Shown piece by piece: positions 9,101-17,268 of a stretch of 57,470 nt of DNA (position 1 is the stretch's first letter; every line of letters starts with the position of its first letter). The notes beneath the pieces are model-generated. The model ran no database searches. It was given only the letters and a program-made list of their open reading frames with translations, and was not told the origin of the DNA. Source of the DNA: Candidatus Kuenenia stuttgartensis (GTDB lineage Bacteria > Planctomycetota > Planctomycetia > Planctomycetales > Planctomycetaceae); contig CAMDRI010000011.1 of assembly GCA_945906725.1 (NCBI GenBank), positions 1-57,470 on the forward strand, in the 5' to 3' direction. A program made the position numbers and the translations under genes.

Positions 9101-9176
9101 TCGTTTAACCCGGAGCCAACGGCGACGGCACCATTCCCTGGGGCCACGCCGTCGCCGTTGGCTCCGGGTTAAACGA
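9101..9176. repeat. Perfect 29-bp inverted repeat, family C
   Basis: Arms at 9101-9129 and 9148-9176 are perfectly complementary over 29 bases with an 18-base loop. Outer ends read TCGTTTAACCC and GGGTTAAACGA, and the core holds GGAGCCAACGGCGACGGC. It lies between the aminotransferase stop and the symporter start. Such perfect arms suggest recent mobility or strong conservation. It could also terminate or process the minus-strand transcript. Confidence 0.8.
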
Positions 9177-9180
9177 CAGC

Positions 9181-10509
9181 CTATTGCACCAATCTCCGAA
9201 ACGCATCTTGCTGGCGGGGACATTCCAGAGACGACTCCGGATCGCCGCTGTCGATCGCACGGCGGATGATCGCAAAGACTTCGCGAGCCGCAGCCGCCGT
9301 CTGTTCCAGTTCCGCCGGTCCTTGAGCCGCGTTGAGGTAGAAGCTCGCGTAGCCGTGACAGCCGCGCTTGGCCATTTCTTGGATGAACAACGTCGCCAGA
9401 ACTGGCTTCAGATCGGATGAGGCCGACGCGAATTCTAGATGCGAATGCACGGCCAAGCCGGAACATTTCACTTCGAGACCGGTCTCCTGCGCGACGGCAT
9501 CGAGTCGCGATTGCAGTTCGCGACCGAACGACCAGAGTCCCTCCGAGACATTTCGGCGTCGCAGTTCGCGGATCGTCGTCAACGACGCGACCATGCCGAT
9601 CGGATCGGACCAGTAGGTGCTCGAAATGAACATCCTCGCGGCCGGTTCCATGACACTGCGCCGCCCGACGACCGCGCCCATCGGATATCCGTTCGACATC
9701 GACTTCGCGAACACCGCCATGTCCGGCGTCACTCCGACGAAGCCTTGAGCCGCCTGCATCCCGAATCGGAACCCGGACGAGACCTCGTCGAAGATCAGCA
9801 CCACACCACGCTCATCGCACAGCTTGCGAACACCCGCGAGATATCCGTCGACCGGCCGTTCCGAACGCAACGGCTCCATGATGATCGCCGCCACTTCGCC
9901 CTTGTGATCATCGAGCAATTGCCCCAGCGCCGCGAGATCGCCAAACGGAAATGGCAACGCAGTCCCGGCCAGCGCCTTGGGCACTCCGATCGGTTCGATG
10001 CCCGGGAACAGATGCGAATTCAAGCTCTCTTCCGCCACGAGATTCGCCGCCAGATACCAGTCGTGCCAGCCGTGATAGCCGCAGAACAACACCTTGTCCC
10101 GCCCGGTCGCCCCGCGAGCAATCCGCACCGCGATCGCGCATGCCTCGCCGCCGCACTTGGCGTAGCGGACCATCTCGGCACACGGAATCGTGCGACACAA
10201 TTCCTCGGCCAATTCGAGTTCCACCGCACTGCTAATCGAAGTCGCGACACCTTTGCCGATCTGTTCGCGCACGGCGTCGTCCACGACCGGATCGCAGTAA
10301 CCAAGAATAATCGCACCGATGCCGCTGACCCAATCGATGTACTCGTTCCCATCGACATCCCAAATCCGTGCGCCCTTGGCTCGCGCGGCGTACACCGGCG
10401 AAACGCCGTTCGCATATTTCGTCGGGCGACGGCTGAGCAACTGCGTTCCGCCGGGAATGAGTTGGTTGGCTCGGCGATACAGGTCGTAGGATTTTTCAAC
10501 GCGATGCAT
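9181..10509 (-). CDS. Class III aminotransferase, glutamate-1-semialdehyde aminomutase-like
   Basis: A 442-residue PLP enzyme of aminotransferase class III. The PLP lysine is K269 in FAKSMSNGYPMGAVVG, preceded by IFDEVSSGFR (239-248). YHGWHDWY (145-152) is typical of the HemL-like subgroup. Its context is catabolic and no other tetrapyrrole genes occur nearby, so it is probably not the housekeeping hemL but a relative acting on another amino compound. The ATG is preceded by AAAGGA. It lies upstream of the symporter gene, separated by a long perfect palindrome. Confidence 0.87.
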   Translation of the reverse strand: MHRVEKSYDLYRRANQLIPGGTQLLSRRPTKYANGVSPVYAARAKGARIWDVDGNEYIDWVSGIGAIILGYCDPVVDDAVREQIGKGVATSISSAVELELAEELCRTIPCAEMVRYAKCGGEACAIAVRIARGATGRDKVLFCGYHGWHDWYLAANLVAEESLNSHLFPGIEPIGVPKALAGTALPFPFGDLAALGQLLDDHKGEVAAIIMEPLRSERPVDGYLAGVRKLCDERGVVLIFDEVSSGFRFGMQAAQGFVGVTPDMAVFAKSMSNGYPMGAVVGRRSVMEPAARMFISSTYWSDPIGMVASLTTIRELRRRNVSEGLWSFGRELQSRLDAVAQETGLEVKCSGLAVHSHLEFASASSDLKPVLATLFIQEMAKRGCHGYASFYLNAAQGPAELEQTAAAAREVFAIIRRAIDSGDPESSLECPRQQDAFRRLVQ

Positions 10510-10522
10510 GACGGTCCTTTCG

Positions 10523-10541
10523 GAGTGCGGTGTGTCAGCAC
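10523..10541. repeat. Dispersed repeat, family E (second copy)
   Basis: Reads GAGTGCGGTGTGTCAGCAC, identical to the minus-strand sequence at 6528-6546. It lies just upstream of the class III aminotransferase. A second, separate palindrome follows at about 10560-10600 around the words CTCTGCGTGA and TCACGCAGAG. Confidence 0.6.
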
Positions 10542-10618
10542 CGCTTTTCTTCGCGAGCCTTGCGCCTCTGCGTGAGGACAGGTTTCACGCAGAGACACGA
10601 AGCTCGAGGCGAGGGAAA

Positions 10619-11440
10619 TTACTTGGGGGACATGGAGGGACTGGAAATCGAATCACGCAAACAGAATCCGCCATCGACAACCAGCGACGTGCCGGTGATG
10701 TAGTCAGCATCGTCAGAACACAAAAACGTCGCCGCTCGGCCGATGTCCGACGGCGTGCCGATCCGACCCCACGGCAGTTTGGCTCCTTCTTCGACGAGCA
10801 TCGCGTCGCCGAAAGTCTCGTGTTCGCCCGGCGTGTCGATCCAACCCGGCTCGATGACGTTGACGTTGATGCGATGCCCGATCAACTCGGCAGCGATCGT
10901 GAAGGCCATGTGATTGAGACCCGCCTTCGCCGCGTTGTACGCCACCGCTCGAGCATACGGACGCCGCGAATGGACGCTCGAAATGAAAAGTATCTTGCCG
11001 CCGCCGCCACGCTCGACCATGTGCCGAGCGACAAATTGGCTCATGTGAAATCCGGCGGTCAGTGTGCCGCGAACCGTCTTGTCGAAGATTTCCGGGTCGT
11101 AATCGAGGAAGTCGCCTCGTCGCGAAAATGCCGGATTGCTGACCAGAATGTCGATCCGACCGAACGCCGCAATCGCTCGCCGCGCGATGTCTTCGCACGA
11201 CGACCGCTCGAAGGAATCACCATCGACGAGCGTCGCTCGCCGTCCGAGCGATTCGATCTCGGCGATCAGCGACGCCGTATTTTCCGAAGGTTGCCGGTCA
11301 TTGATCGCAACATCGGCACCGGCGAGAGCCAATTCCAAAGCACAACCGCGGCCGATCCCGCGAGCGGCTCCGGTGACCAGCGCGACTCGGCCGGAAAGTT
11401 TGAGAACGTGCGACACAGTCGGTTCTAGAGATTCAGGCAT
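10619..11440 (-). CDS. SDR family oxidoreductase
   Basis: A classical short-chain dehydrogenase/reductase of about 273 residues. It has the Rossmann nucleotide motif TGAARGIG, a serine in SSVHS, and the catalytic YxxxK as YNAAK. The C-terminus retains the VNVIEPGWIDTPGE and YITGTSLVVDGG motifs. The conserved NNAG is replaced by SNPA. ATG at 11440 is preferred over the GTG six bases upstream. It probably reduces or oxidises a hydroxyl/keto group with NAD(P)(H). It is the first gene of the minus-strand metabolic run. Confidence 0.88.
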   Translation of the reverse strand: MPESLEPTVSHVLKLSGRVALVTGAARGIGRGCALELALAGADVAINDRQPSENTASLIAEIESLGRRATLVDGDSFERSSCEDIARRAIAAFGRIDILVSNPAFSRRGDFLDYDPEIFDKTVRGTLTAGFHMSQFVARHMVERGGGGKILFISSVHSRRPYARAVAYNAAKAGLNHMAFTIAAELIGHRINVNVIEPGWIDTPGEHETFGDAMLVEEGAKLPWGRIGTPSDIGRAATFLCSDDADYITGTSLVVDGGFCLRDSISSPSMSPK

Positions 11441-11563
11441 AATCACATCAAACTAACCCGCTTGATCTTCTAAAGGAAGTCGAGCGGTTGGGCGTCAGCC
11501 CCCCGAGAATCTTCAAGGCACTCCGAGGGCTGACATCCTCCGCTCGCCGCTGCGGTTTTGATT

Positions 11564-12358
11564 TCACAACGGAACTCGCAGTCCGTCGTAGGCCAACTCG
11601 ACACCGGCGGGCAGGCGGGCATTCGTCGAATCGTAGTCGAGCTTGTGCGACACATGCGTGAAGAAGGCTCGGCGCGGGCGGAGCCGTTCAACGACCTCCA
11701 AACTTTGAGCGAGACCGAAGTGCGTTGGGTGCGGCTGGTCTTGCAGTGCATCGAGGATCAGTACGTCCAGACCTTCGAGCAGCGGCCAACTTTCGTCGGG
11801 AATGTGGCTGACGTCGGTGCAGAACGCGACGTCATTGATCCGAAAGCCAAGAACGGGAAGCCGGCCGTGCAGCAGTCGGATCGGTTGCACTCGTTGGCCG
11901 AGTACCTCGAAAGGATCGAGTCCAATGCGGACGAACTCCAGCTTGGGGATCGCACCGGGATGCAGGTTCTGGAGCGGAATCTCGAAGGCGTAGCCAAACG
12001 AGGAGCGAAGCTGCCGCTCGACCGGTTCTTCGCAAAACAATGGAATTGGCCTAGACAACTTCCAGCCGCTGGTCCGCAAGTCATCCAGTCCAAAGATGTG
12101 ATCGGCGTGCGCGTGCGTGAATACGGCCGCTTCGACCAACCGGACTCGCTCGCGCACCAATTGCAGCCGCAGCTCAGGCGGTGTGTCGATGACGAACGTG
12201 CCTCGCGGGGAGTTGACCGCGACGCCGGTCCGCATCCGATGATTCTTTGGATTCGTCGATGTACAGACCGCGCAATCGCAACCGATCATCGGCACACCGA
12301 CGCTGGTGCCGGTGCCGAGCAGAATCAATTCGCCGCGTGAGAGTTGAAGATCTGTCAT
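11564..12358 (-). CDS. PhnP-like MBL-fold metallo-hydrolase
   Basis: A metallo-beta-lactamase-fold protein of 264 residues. It shows LLGTGTSVGVP near the start and the metal motif THAHADHIFGLDDL (H82, H84, D86, H87). GCDCAVC (C27, C29, C32) is a cysteine cluster of the kind that binds a structural zinc in PhnP. These features place it near the PhnP cyclic phosphodiesterases, although no phn operon is present. ATG at 12358 is chosen. An in-frame GTG at 12376 falls on the edge of a palindromic repeat. It likely hydrolyses a phosphodiester in the cytoplasm. Confidence 0.85.
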   Translation of the reverse strand: MTDLQLSRGELILLGTGTSVGVPMIGCDCAVCTSTNPKNHRMRTGVAVNSPRGTFVIDTPPELRLQLVRERVRLVEAAVFTHAHADHIFGLDDLRTSGWKLSRPIPLFCEEPVERQLRSSFGYAFEIPLQNLHPGAIPKLEFVRIGLDPFEVLGQRVQPIRLLHGRLPVLGFRINDVAFCTDVSHIPDESWPLLEGLDVLILDALQDQPHPTHFGLAQSLEVVERLRPRRAFFTHVSHKLDYDSTNARLPAGVELAYDGLRVPL

Positions 12359-12375
12359 GGTGATTTGCTGCGACA

Positions 12376-12467
12376 CTAACCCGCAGCGGCAGCGAGGGCA
12401 AATGCTTCACAGGGAGACGGATTCCAATGCATTTGAAACGCTCACCCTTGCTGACGCTGCGGGTTAG
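12376..12467. repeat. Palindromic repeat, family B copy 1
   Basis: A roughly 92-base element with outer ends CTAACCCGCAGC and GCTGCGGGTTAG and an internal AGCGAGGGCAAATGCTTC-type arm. Relatives lie at 27150-27238 and 51697-51789. The minus-strand stop codon (TAA, 12466-12464) of the pentahaem cytochrome gene lies inside its end. It separates that gene from the hydrolase gene. Confidence 0.75.
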
Positions 12468-13954
12468 TTTTTCGGCGAGCCATCCAACAGCTTCTGCAAG
12501 CGTTGCAGATCCGCCTGCAAGCGATCGATCGGCTGGGCAGCGAAATCGCGCGGGCTACGCAGTCCGGGCTGGAAGTTCAACGTTTCGTTCATCGAATCGA
12601 GCACCAACGTAATCTGGCGGTCCCGTTCGGAGACTGTATCCGAGCTGGCAATGATCGAGTGCTGGAGCGCGCTGAGCGACAGAAAGAGCTGCGTTGCCGA
12701 ATCCCAATCGCGGTTCACGAGGCTCGGACCCTCATCGGTCACGAACGCGAGACGCAATGCTGCGAGTGACTTCGGGGACAAAACGTGCTTGGCCGCATCA
12801 GCGTGATTGAACCGTTCGGCCGCCGCACGAAGCCTCTGCGCGGCGACGTTCGCGTCGCGTGAAACCATATCCGCCGGCAAGATCGGAGTCACGAACTGAG
12901 CCCGCAGTCTCGCCAGTTCGGCCTGCGGGATTTCGATCCCCGATCCGACGAATTGCCGAGCGAGTGGATCGAGCATCGCGTACGGCCATGCATTCCAGCC
13001 GAAAGAAACGCGTGGACGTTTCGCAGCGTCCTTCGACTGCCACCAACTGGCCGACTGCAAATCGTGGTGACAGGCGAAGCAATTCCACTCGGCGAGTTCC
13101 GGCCACTTTGCGGGTTCTCGTTTGGCGAGCTCGGCCCGCTGGCTGAGCAATTCCAAGGATCGCTGCGCGGTGACGACCTGTCCGACGGCCCACGATTTGG
13201 CCTCGAAGACGGAGCCGGTTGCAGACTCGGCGACCGGATGCCGTTTCGCATCCGCTTCGGCAGGCCAGTGCTTCGGCCAGTTGGCGTGAAACGTGGAGAG
13301 TTCAAAAAACAGTCGCGGATGTCCGGCGGCAATCAGATCGTGATTGACATCTCGGCCAGGCCCGCCGACATGGCAATCGGCGCAGACGTTCGCGCGCGTG
13401 AGCACGTCCTTCAGATCGCGGTATCCGCGCCGACGTTTGTCGTCGGCCGTGCGCGGCTTCCAGTCGGTGCGGACATGCTCGGTGCGCCAGCGTTCGGCGG
13501 GGCCGTGACACTGCTCGCAATCGACGCCGGCGAGCGGGACTAGTCCGGAAACCGAGCTCAACTTGGAGTCGGTGCTGGTTGCCGGTGAGTGGCAGTTTAA
13601 GCAGACGGCCGATTCGTGTGCCGGCTTCGGCAGCTTGAGCAGCTCAGCCATCTGTCGCGAGAGATCGTTTCGCAGCACCGAGTACGCTCGCGAATGTGGA
13701 TCGCGCGCGGCCCAGATCGGGAATTCCGAGCCGACGAACTTGTGTCCGGCGAGTCCGCCGTGACACGCGGCCGCCGCACACGATGCGCTGCCGACAAGTT
13801 TTGGCGGAGCATCTTCGGCGTTTGCGGTTTTGATGCCGGGTAAGGCGAGAATAAAAAGTGCGGATTGCAAAGTGCAAAGTACAAAGTGAAAGACACGCAA
13901 GTCCTTCACTCTCACACTTTTCACTTTGCACTCTGCACTCTGCACTCTGCACAT
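12464..13954 (-). CDS. Secreted pentahaem c-type cytochrome
   Basis: About 496 residues with five haem-attachment motifs: one CX4CH (CAAAACH) and four CXXCH (CLNCH, CEQCH, CADCH, CFACH), followed by a helical C-terminal half. The N-terminal hydrophobic stretch FHFVLCTLQSALFILALPG should export it. That stretch is encoded by a simple palindromic repeat (13857-13952), so the precise start is uncertain: ATG at 13954 comes 4 bases after the upstream stop but lacks a well-spaced ribosome site, and GTG codons just inside are alternatives. It probably acts as a periplasmic electron carrier. It is the last gene of the four-gene redox module that begins with the ferredoxin protein. Confidence 0.83.
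   Translation of the reverse strand: MCRVQSAECKVKSVRVKDLRVFHFVLCTLQSALFILALPGIKTANAEDAPPKLVGSASCAAAACHGGLAGHKFVGSEFPIWAARDPHSRAYSVLRNDLSRQMAELLKLPKPAHESAVCLNCHSPATSTDSKLSSVSGLVPLAGVDCEQCHGPAERWRTEHVRTDWKPRTADDKRRRGYRDLKDVLTRANVCADCHVGGPGRDVNHDLIAAGHPRLFFELSTFHANWPKHWPAEADAKRHPVAESATGSVFEAKSWAVGQVVTAQRSLELLSQRAELAKREPAKWPELAEWNCFACHHDLQSASWWQSKDAAKRPRVSFGWNAWPYAMLDPLARQFVGSGIEIPQAELARLRAQFVTPILPADMVSRDANVAAQRLRAAAERFNHADAAKHVLSPKSLAALRLAFVTDEGPSLVNRDWDSATQLFLSLSALQHSIIASSDTVSERDRQITLVLDSMNETLNFQPGLRSPRDFAAQPIDRLQADLQRLQKLLDGSPKN
13857..13952. repeat. Low-complexity palindrome over a gene start
   Basis: Arms made of AAAGTGC/TGCAAAGTG units on one side and CACTTTGCACTCTGCACT units on the other form an imperfect hairpin. 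The element overlaps the 5' end of the pentahaem cytochrome gene. When translated it supplies the first residues and much of the signal peptide. Confidence 0.65.
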
Positions 13955-13958
13955 CCTC

Positions 13959-15512
13959 TCACGGAGCGAACGGTCCGTTCCATTTTTCTTTCGTCGGGTC
14001 GTGATAATCGTGGCATTCGATGCACGAGGTTCGAGCGCCGCGGTTCACGGTCGAGAGCAGATCCTTCAACGACTCGATCGGCGGTGACTTCGGCGAAGCG
14101 GACTTGTCGCCCGCGTCGCTCTTGAGCCCTGCGAGCCATTCGGCGGGTTGCTGCGAATGACAGGCTCGGCAGATGTCGATCGAGGGGATCAGCACGTCGC
14201 CGGTGTTTTTGCTTTGAGCCACTCCTGCGTGGCACGCGGTGCAACTCAGCAGTCGGTGTGGTTTGTGATGGAATTGGCTGTGGACCAGCCAGCGCGAAGG
14301 GATGTTGCTCGGCTCGATTTTCCAATCGGCAATTGCTGTCGCGGACTTCGAGGCAACTGATTTGACCTCGTGGCAGTAGCGGCAGCCGCCGGTGGCTTCG
14401 TAGCCGAACTGGCTGTGCCGATGCTGTTGAGCAAGCTGCTCGGCTTTGGTGACCTCGTCGAGGACGACCTTGGCCTGGTCCTTGGAGAGTCGCTGGAAGT
14501 CGCGGTGACCGGGGAGCGGCCGCGACGGCGAATCGTTCGGAGTTCCGCCTTCCACCTTTCGACTTCCGAATTCCCTCAGCGTGTAAGTTTCGGTGAGGAA
14601 TCCGCGGACGATGTCAGGCGTTTGATGCGGCACGGCTTGGCCGGGGAAGCGTTCGTGGTCGAACAGCAGCGGGTGGCATTCGCGGCAATGACTCTCGAAA
14701 GAGATCGGTTTGAGGAATCGGCCTTCGTGGTCTGGTTCGTGGCAGACTTCGCAACTGCGCGAGAGGTCCGTGAACTTTCGGTCCTTGCCGATCAGGCCGT
14801 GGATCAGTTTTCCATTCGCGTCGTATTCCGCCTTGAGATGCGCGGCGTGGTTGAATCGGATACGGCCTCGATCCTGCCAGTGCGGAGCGTCGTCGCCGGG
14901 ACGCTGGAAGTTTTCGATCGCGCGATTGGCTCCGTGCTTGGCGTGCGGCAGAGGGGCTGTCGTGGCGTCCTTCGTCAGCGCCTTGAGCAAAAAGTCTGGG
15001 TGCCCTTCAAGCTGATCGAAACGGGTAACCTGCTTGGCGAAGACCTCGCTCGGGCCGTGAATCGTCTTCAAATCGATGTGGCAGGCGATGCAGTGCCGGC
15101 TGCTCGGTTTGGTCAGCATTTCGGCCCCTTCATGTTCCTGATGGCACGCCGCGCACGAAATGTCTCGATGAGCCGGAATCTGGTTGTCGTGATGCTCGCC
15201 GATACGGTGGCAGGTCAGACACTTTTTGTTGTCGATCGAGTGAGCATCGTCAGAGAGCGAGATCAGCCGTTGCAGTGGAGCCCAGGTGGTGTGACAGCGC
15301 CAGCATTCGTTTTCAAAGAGTCGATGCGACATGGTGACGTCGCCGGCCTGATAGATTTGGTGCTCTCCCTGGAGATGCTGCAACGAGAGCCACAAGAGCG
15401 AGCCGACTCCCGCCCACGAGGCCAACCACCAAGCCGTGCGTCGCAGCCGATTCGGCTCTCGATGCACGTTGATGTCCACTCGGTTGGAAAGCTCGCGGCT
15501 GGAGCGCTGCAT
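13959..15512 (-). CDS. Decahaem c-type cytochrome with N-terminal membrane anchor
   Basis: A 517-residue protein with one transmembrane anchor near residues 25-45 (RTAWWLASWAGVGSLLWLSLQ) and ten CXXCH motifs: CWRCH, CLTCH, CAACH, CIACH, CEVCH, CRECH, CRYCH, CTACH, CRACH and CIECH. Ten covalent haems should give a long electron wire on the outer face of the inner membrane. No residues point to a known catalytic site such as nitrite or hydroxylamine reduction. The gene lies 33 bases after the cytochrome-b-like gene and 4 bases before the pentahaem cytochrome, so the proteins are likely partners in one complex. Confidence 0.88.
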   Translation of the reverse strand: MQRSSRELSNRVDINVHREPNRLRRTAWWLASWAGVGSLLWLSLQHLQGEHQIYQAGDVTMSHRLFENECWRCHTTWAPLQRLISLSDDAHSIDNKKCLTCHRIGEHHDNQIPAHRDISCAACHQEHEGAEMLTKPSSRHCIACHIDLKTIHGPSEVFAKQVTRFDQLEGHPDFLLKALTKDATTAPLPHAKHGANRAIENFQRPGDDAPHWQDRGRIRFNHAAHLKAEYDANGKLIHGLIGKDRKFTDLSRSCEVCHEPDHEGRFLKPISFESHCRECHPLLFDHERFPGQAVPHQTPDIVRGFLTETYTLREFGSRKVEGGTPNDSPSRPLPGHRDFQRLSKDQAKVVLDEVTKAEQLAQQHRHSQFGYEATGGCRYCHEVKSVASKSATAIADWKIEPSNIPSRWLVHSQFHHKPHRLLSCTACHAGVAQSKNTGDVLIPSIDICRACHSQQPAEWLAGLKSDAGDKSASPKSPPIESLKDLLSTVNRGARTSCIECHDYHDPTKEKWNGPFAP

Positions 15513-15545
15513 GACGAAGCTCAGAGGTTAGGGGCCACGGAACAC

Positions 15546-17267
15546 TTATCTTCCAAACGGGACAACGCGCAGTGACACGATGACGTGCGCGACAAACAGA
15601 ACCAACATCGCAATCGACGGAGGAATGTGCAGGATCAACCACCAGTGCAGCCAGCGGTGCAGCCTCAATTGCGTGTTGAACTGCCGACGCTCCTCGCACA
15701 GGTCTTCCAATTCTTGAATCGATTCGTGCAACTCGGCCGGCAGATCGGATCGCAACTGCGCGAAGAGTCTCCGAGCGGAGATGCCTTCATCCAACCGATA
15801 CTGCGGCGACCGGCCAGTGCTCAGGAACGATCGCACGACGCGAATGTGAAAGTCACGCAACTCGGTCAACAGTGCGGGATGAGTCGGCGCGGCGATTTTG
15901 GCTGGCGACTTCGATGTCGCGATTGCGACAGGTTTCTCGGAGATTGGCTTTGCAACTACCGCAGGTTTTTTGACCGCCGGAGGTGCAGGCATGTCGGCGG
16001 CAGATAATTCTGAGGAGACCAACTTCTCAACGGTGAGCGGCTTGTGAGGCTCCGTCGTTGGATCGGTCGACGAGCCTTTTGCGGCAGCCAGTTTGGCCTG
16101 CATTTGTTGCAACGGAGACAGCTTCTTTTCGGGAGTCGGCGCTGCGGGAACCTCGGTGGCAGGCGCGGCCTCGTTCGGCGGTGGAGCCGACTTCGCCGCC
16201 ATCTTGGCACGCATCTGTTCGAGGGGAGACTGTTTCTTCACTTCAGCAAGTACGGGGGCTTCGGCCGCGGGAGCCGGAGATTCGACAATCGGTTGTGGCG
16301 ATAGCTTCGCGGTGGTTTTCGCACGCATTTGCTCAAGAGGCGAAAGTTTCTTTTCCGGTTCGGCGGCGGCGGGTGGACTTGGATTCGCGGAGGCCGGCGC
16401 GGGGGACTCACCTCCAGCGATTTTTGCGGCGGCTTTTTCACGCATCAATTCGAGTGGACTTTTCGGCTTTGCGGCTGGTGGAGTTGCAGCCAGTGCATTC
16501 GGGAGCGTGTCGCCCTCTGAGCCCTCACCCGGCCTTCGGCCACCCTCTCCCGGTGGGAGAGGGGCGGGGTTCAGGGGCGTGGGTTTGGTGGCGATGATTT
16601 CAGCGGGAGCGCGAGCAGTTGATTTCTTGCCATCCGCTTCGGGCAGCGGGACGTTGGCGTAGACCTTGGCTAACTCTTTCGGGAAGTCGGACTCACGCTT
16701 GAGCACTCGCTGTTGCTTGAGAACTTCCTTGGCGAACGGCTTGAGCGGTTCGTAATCGACGTCGAGCACTCCGGCTTGTTTGGCGACCAATTGGTCGGCT
16801 CGGAACTGCATCGTCTGCGACAGGAACGGAATTTGCGCGACCATCGTTTCCAGCGGCACGCGCGTCGTCAGAAATCTCGGAATGACCTGTTGCAACGCGA
16901 GACCCGCGAAGCCCGTCAGCACAACCATGCCGAACGAAATCCACAGCAGATTTTCCAGCAGTCCGCCCCAGCCGAAGCCGGCATGAAACAGAATTAGCAC
17001 GAAGCCGAGACTCCCTAGCCACAAATGTCCGCGGAGCCAAAACTGAGCCGAGCCGACTCGCCAGGTCGGCAGTCGCTTTCGCACGGCCAACAGTGCCGCG
17101 AAGATCATGAGTAGCGATCCACAGATGCCAAGGATCAATCCCAGCACGCTACCGCCGGTCGGGCCGTGTATGGACTGTTTTGACATCGCCCAATACGCCG
17201 ATGCTGCGCTGGTCAGCACTAGCGAACAACCGACAAACCAGGGCTTGTGTGTCCGGTCAATCAGCAA
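15546..17267 (-). CDS. Cytochrome-b-like membrane protein with long repeat-bearing linker
   Basis: A 573-residue membrane protein. About four hydrophobic helices lie in residues 8-128 and one at 541-566. One helix carries H81 and H95, and the last carries H547 and H561. Both pairs are 14 residues apart, the spacing seen for haem ligands in di-haem b-type cytochromes. The region between (about 130-460) is Pro/Ala-rich and holds four copies of a motif like K-L-S-P-L-E-Q-M-R-A-K near residues 269, 307, 345 and 382. Translation begins at TTG, one base after the ferredoxin gene's TAA, with GGGAGG seven bases upstream. Haem b binding is inferred. The family is not one I can name. Confidence 0.8.
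   Translation of the reverse strand: MLIDRTHKPWFVGCSLVLTSAASAYWAMSKQSIHGPTGGSVLGLILGICGSLLMIFAALLAVRKRLPTWRVGSAQFWLRGHLWLGSLGFVLILFHAGFGWGGLLENLLWISFGMVVLTGFAGLALQQVIPRFLTTRVPLETMVAQIPFLSQTMQFRADQLVAKQAGVLDVDYEPLKPFAKEVLKQQRVLKRESDFPKELAKVYANVPLPEADGKKSTARAPAEIIATKPTPLNPAPLPPGEGGRRPGEGSEGDTLPNALAATPPAAKPKSPLELMREKAAAKIAGGESPAPASANPSPPAAAEPEKKLSPLEQMRAKTTAKLSPQPIVESPAPAAEAPVLAEVKKQSPLEQMRAKMAAKSAPPPNEAAPATEVPAAPTPEKKLSPLQQMQAKLAAAKGSSTDPTTEPHKPLTVEKLVSSELSAADMPAPPAVKKPAVVAKPISEKPVAIATSKSPAKIAAPTHPALLTELRDFHIRVVRSFLSTGRSPQYRLDEGISARRLFAQLRSDLPAELHESIQELEDLCEERRQFNTQLRLHRWLHWWLILHIPPSIAMLVLFVAHVIVSLRVVPFGR
16521..16576. repeat. Dispersed repeat, family G, inside a coding sequence
   Basis: The minus strand carries the core GGTGGCCGAAGGCCGG preceded by a CTCTCCC/GGGAGAG hairpin. 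A very similar element stands in noncoding DNA at 43771-43814. Here it is read in frame as about 22 residues (NPAPLPPGEGGRRPGEGSEG) in the linker of the cytochrome-b-like protein. Confidence 0.75.
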
Positions 17268-17268
17268 G

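Noticed and set aside
14370..15575. Plus-strand open frame of 401 codons opposite the decahaem cytochrome gene
   Set aside because: The minus strand encodes ten haem motifs. The plus-strand product has no family marks.
16521..16576. Possible frameshift or intron-like insertion in the cytochrome-b-like gene
   Set aside because: The reading frame is continuous across the repeat and downstream motifs stay in frame, so it is an in-frame repeat, not a break.
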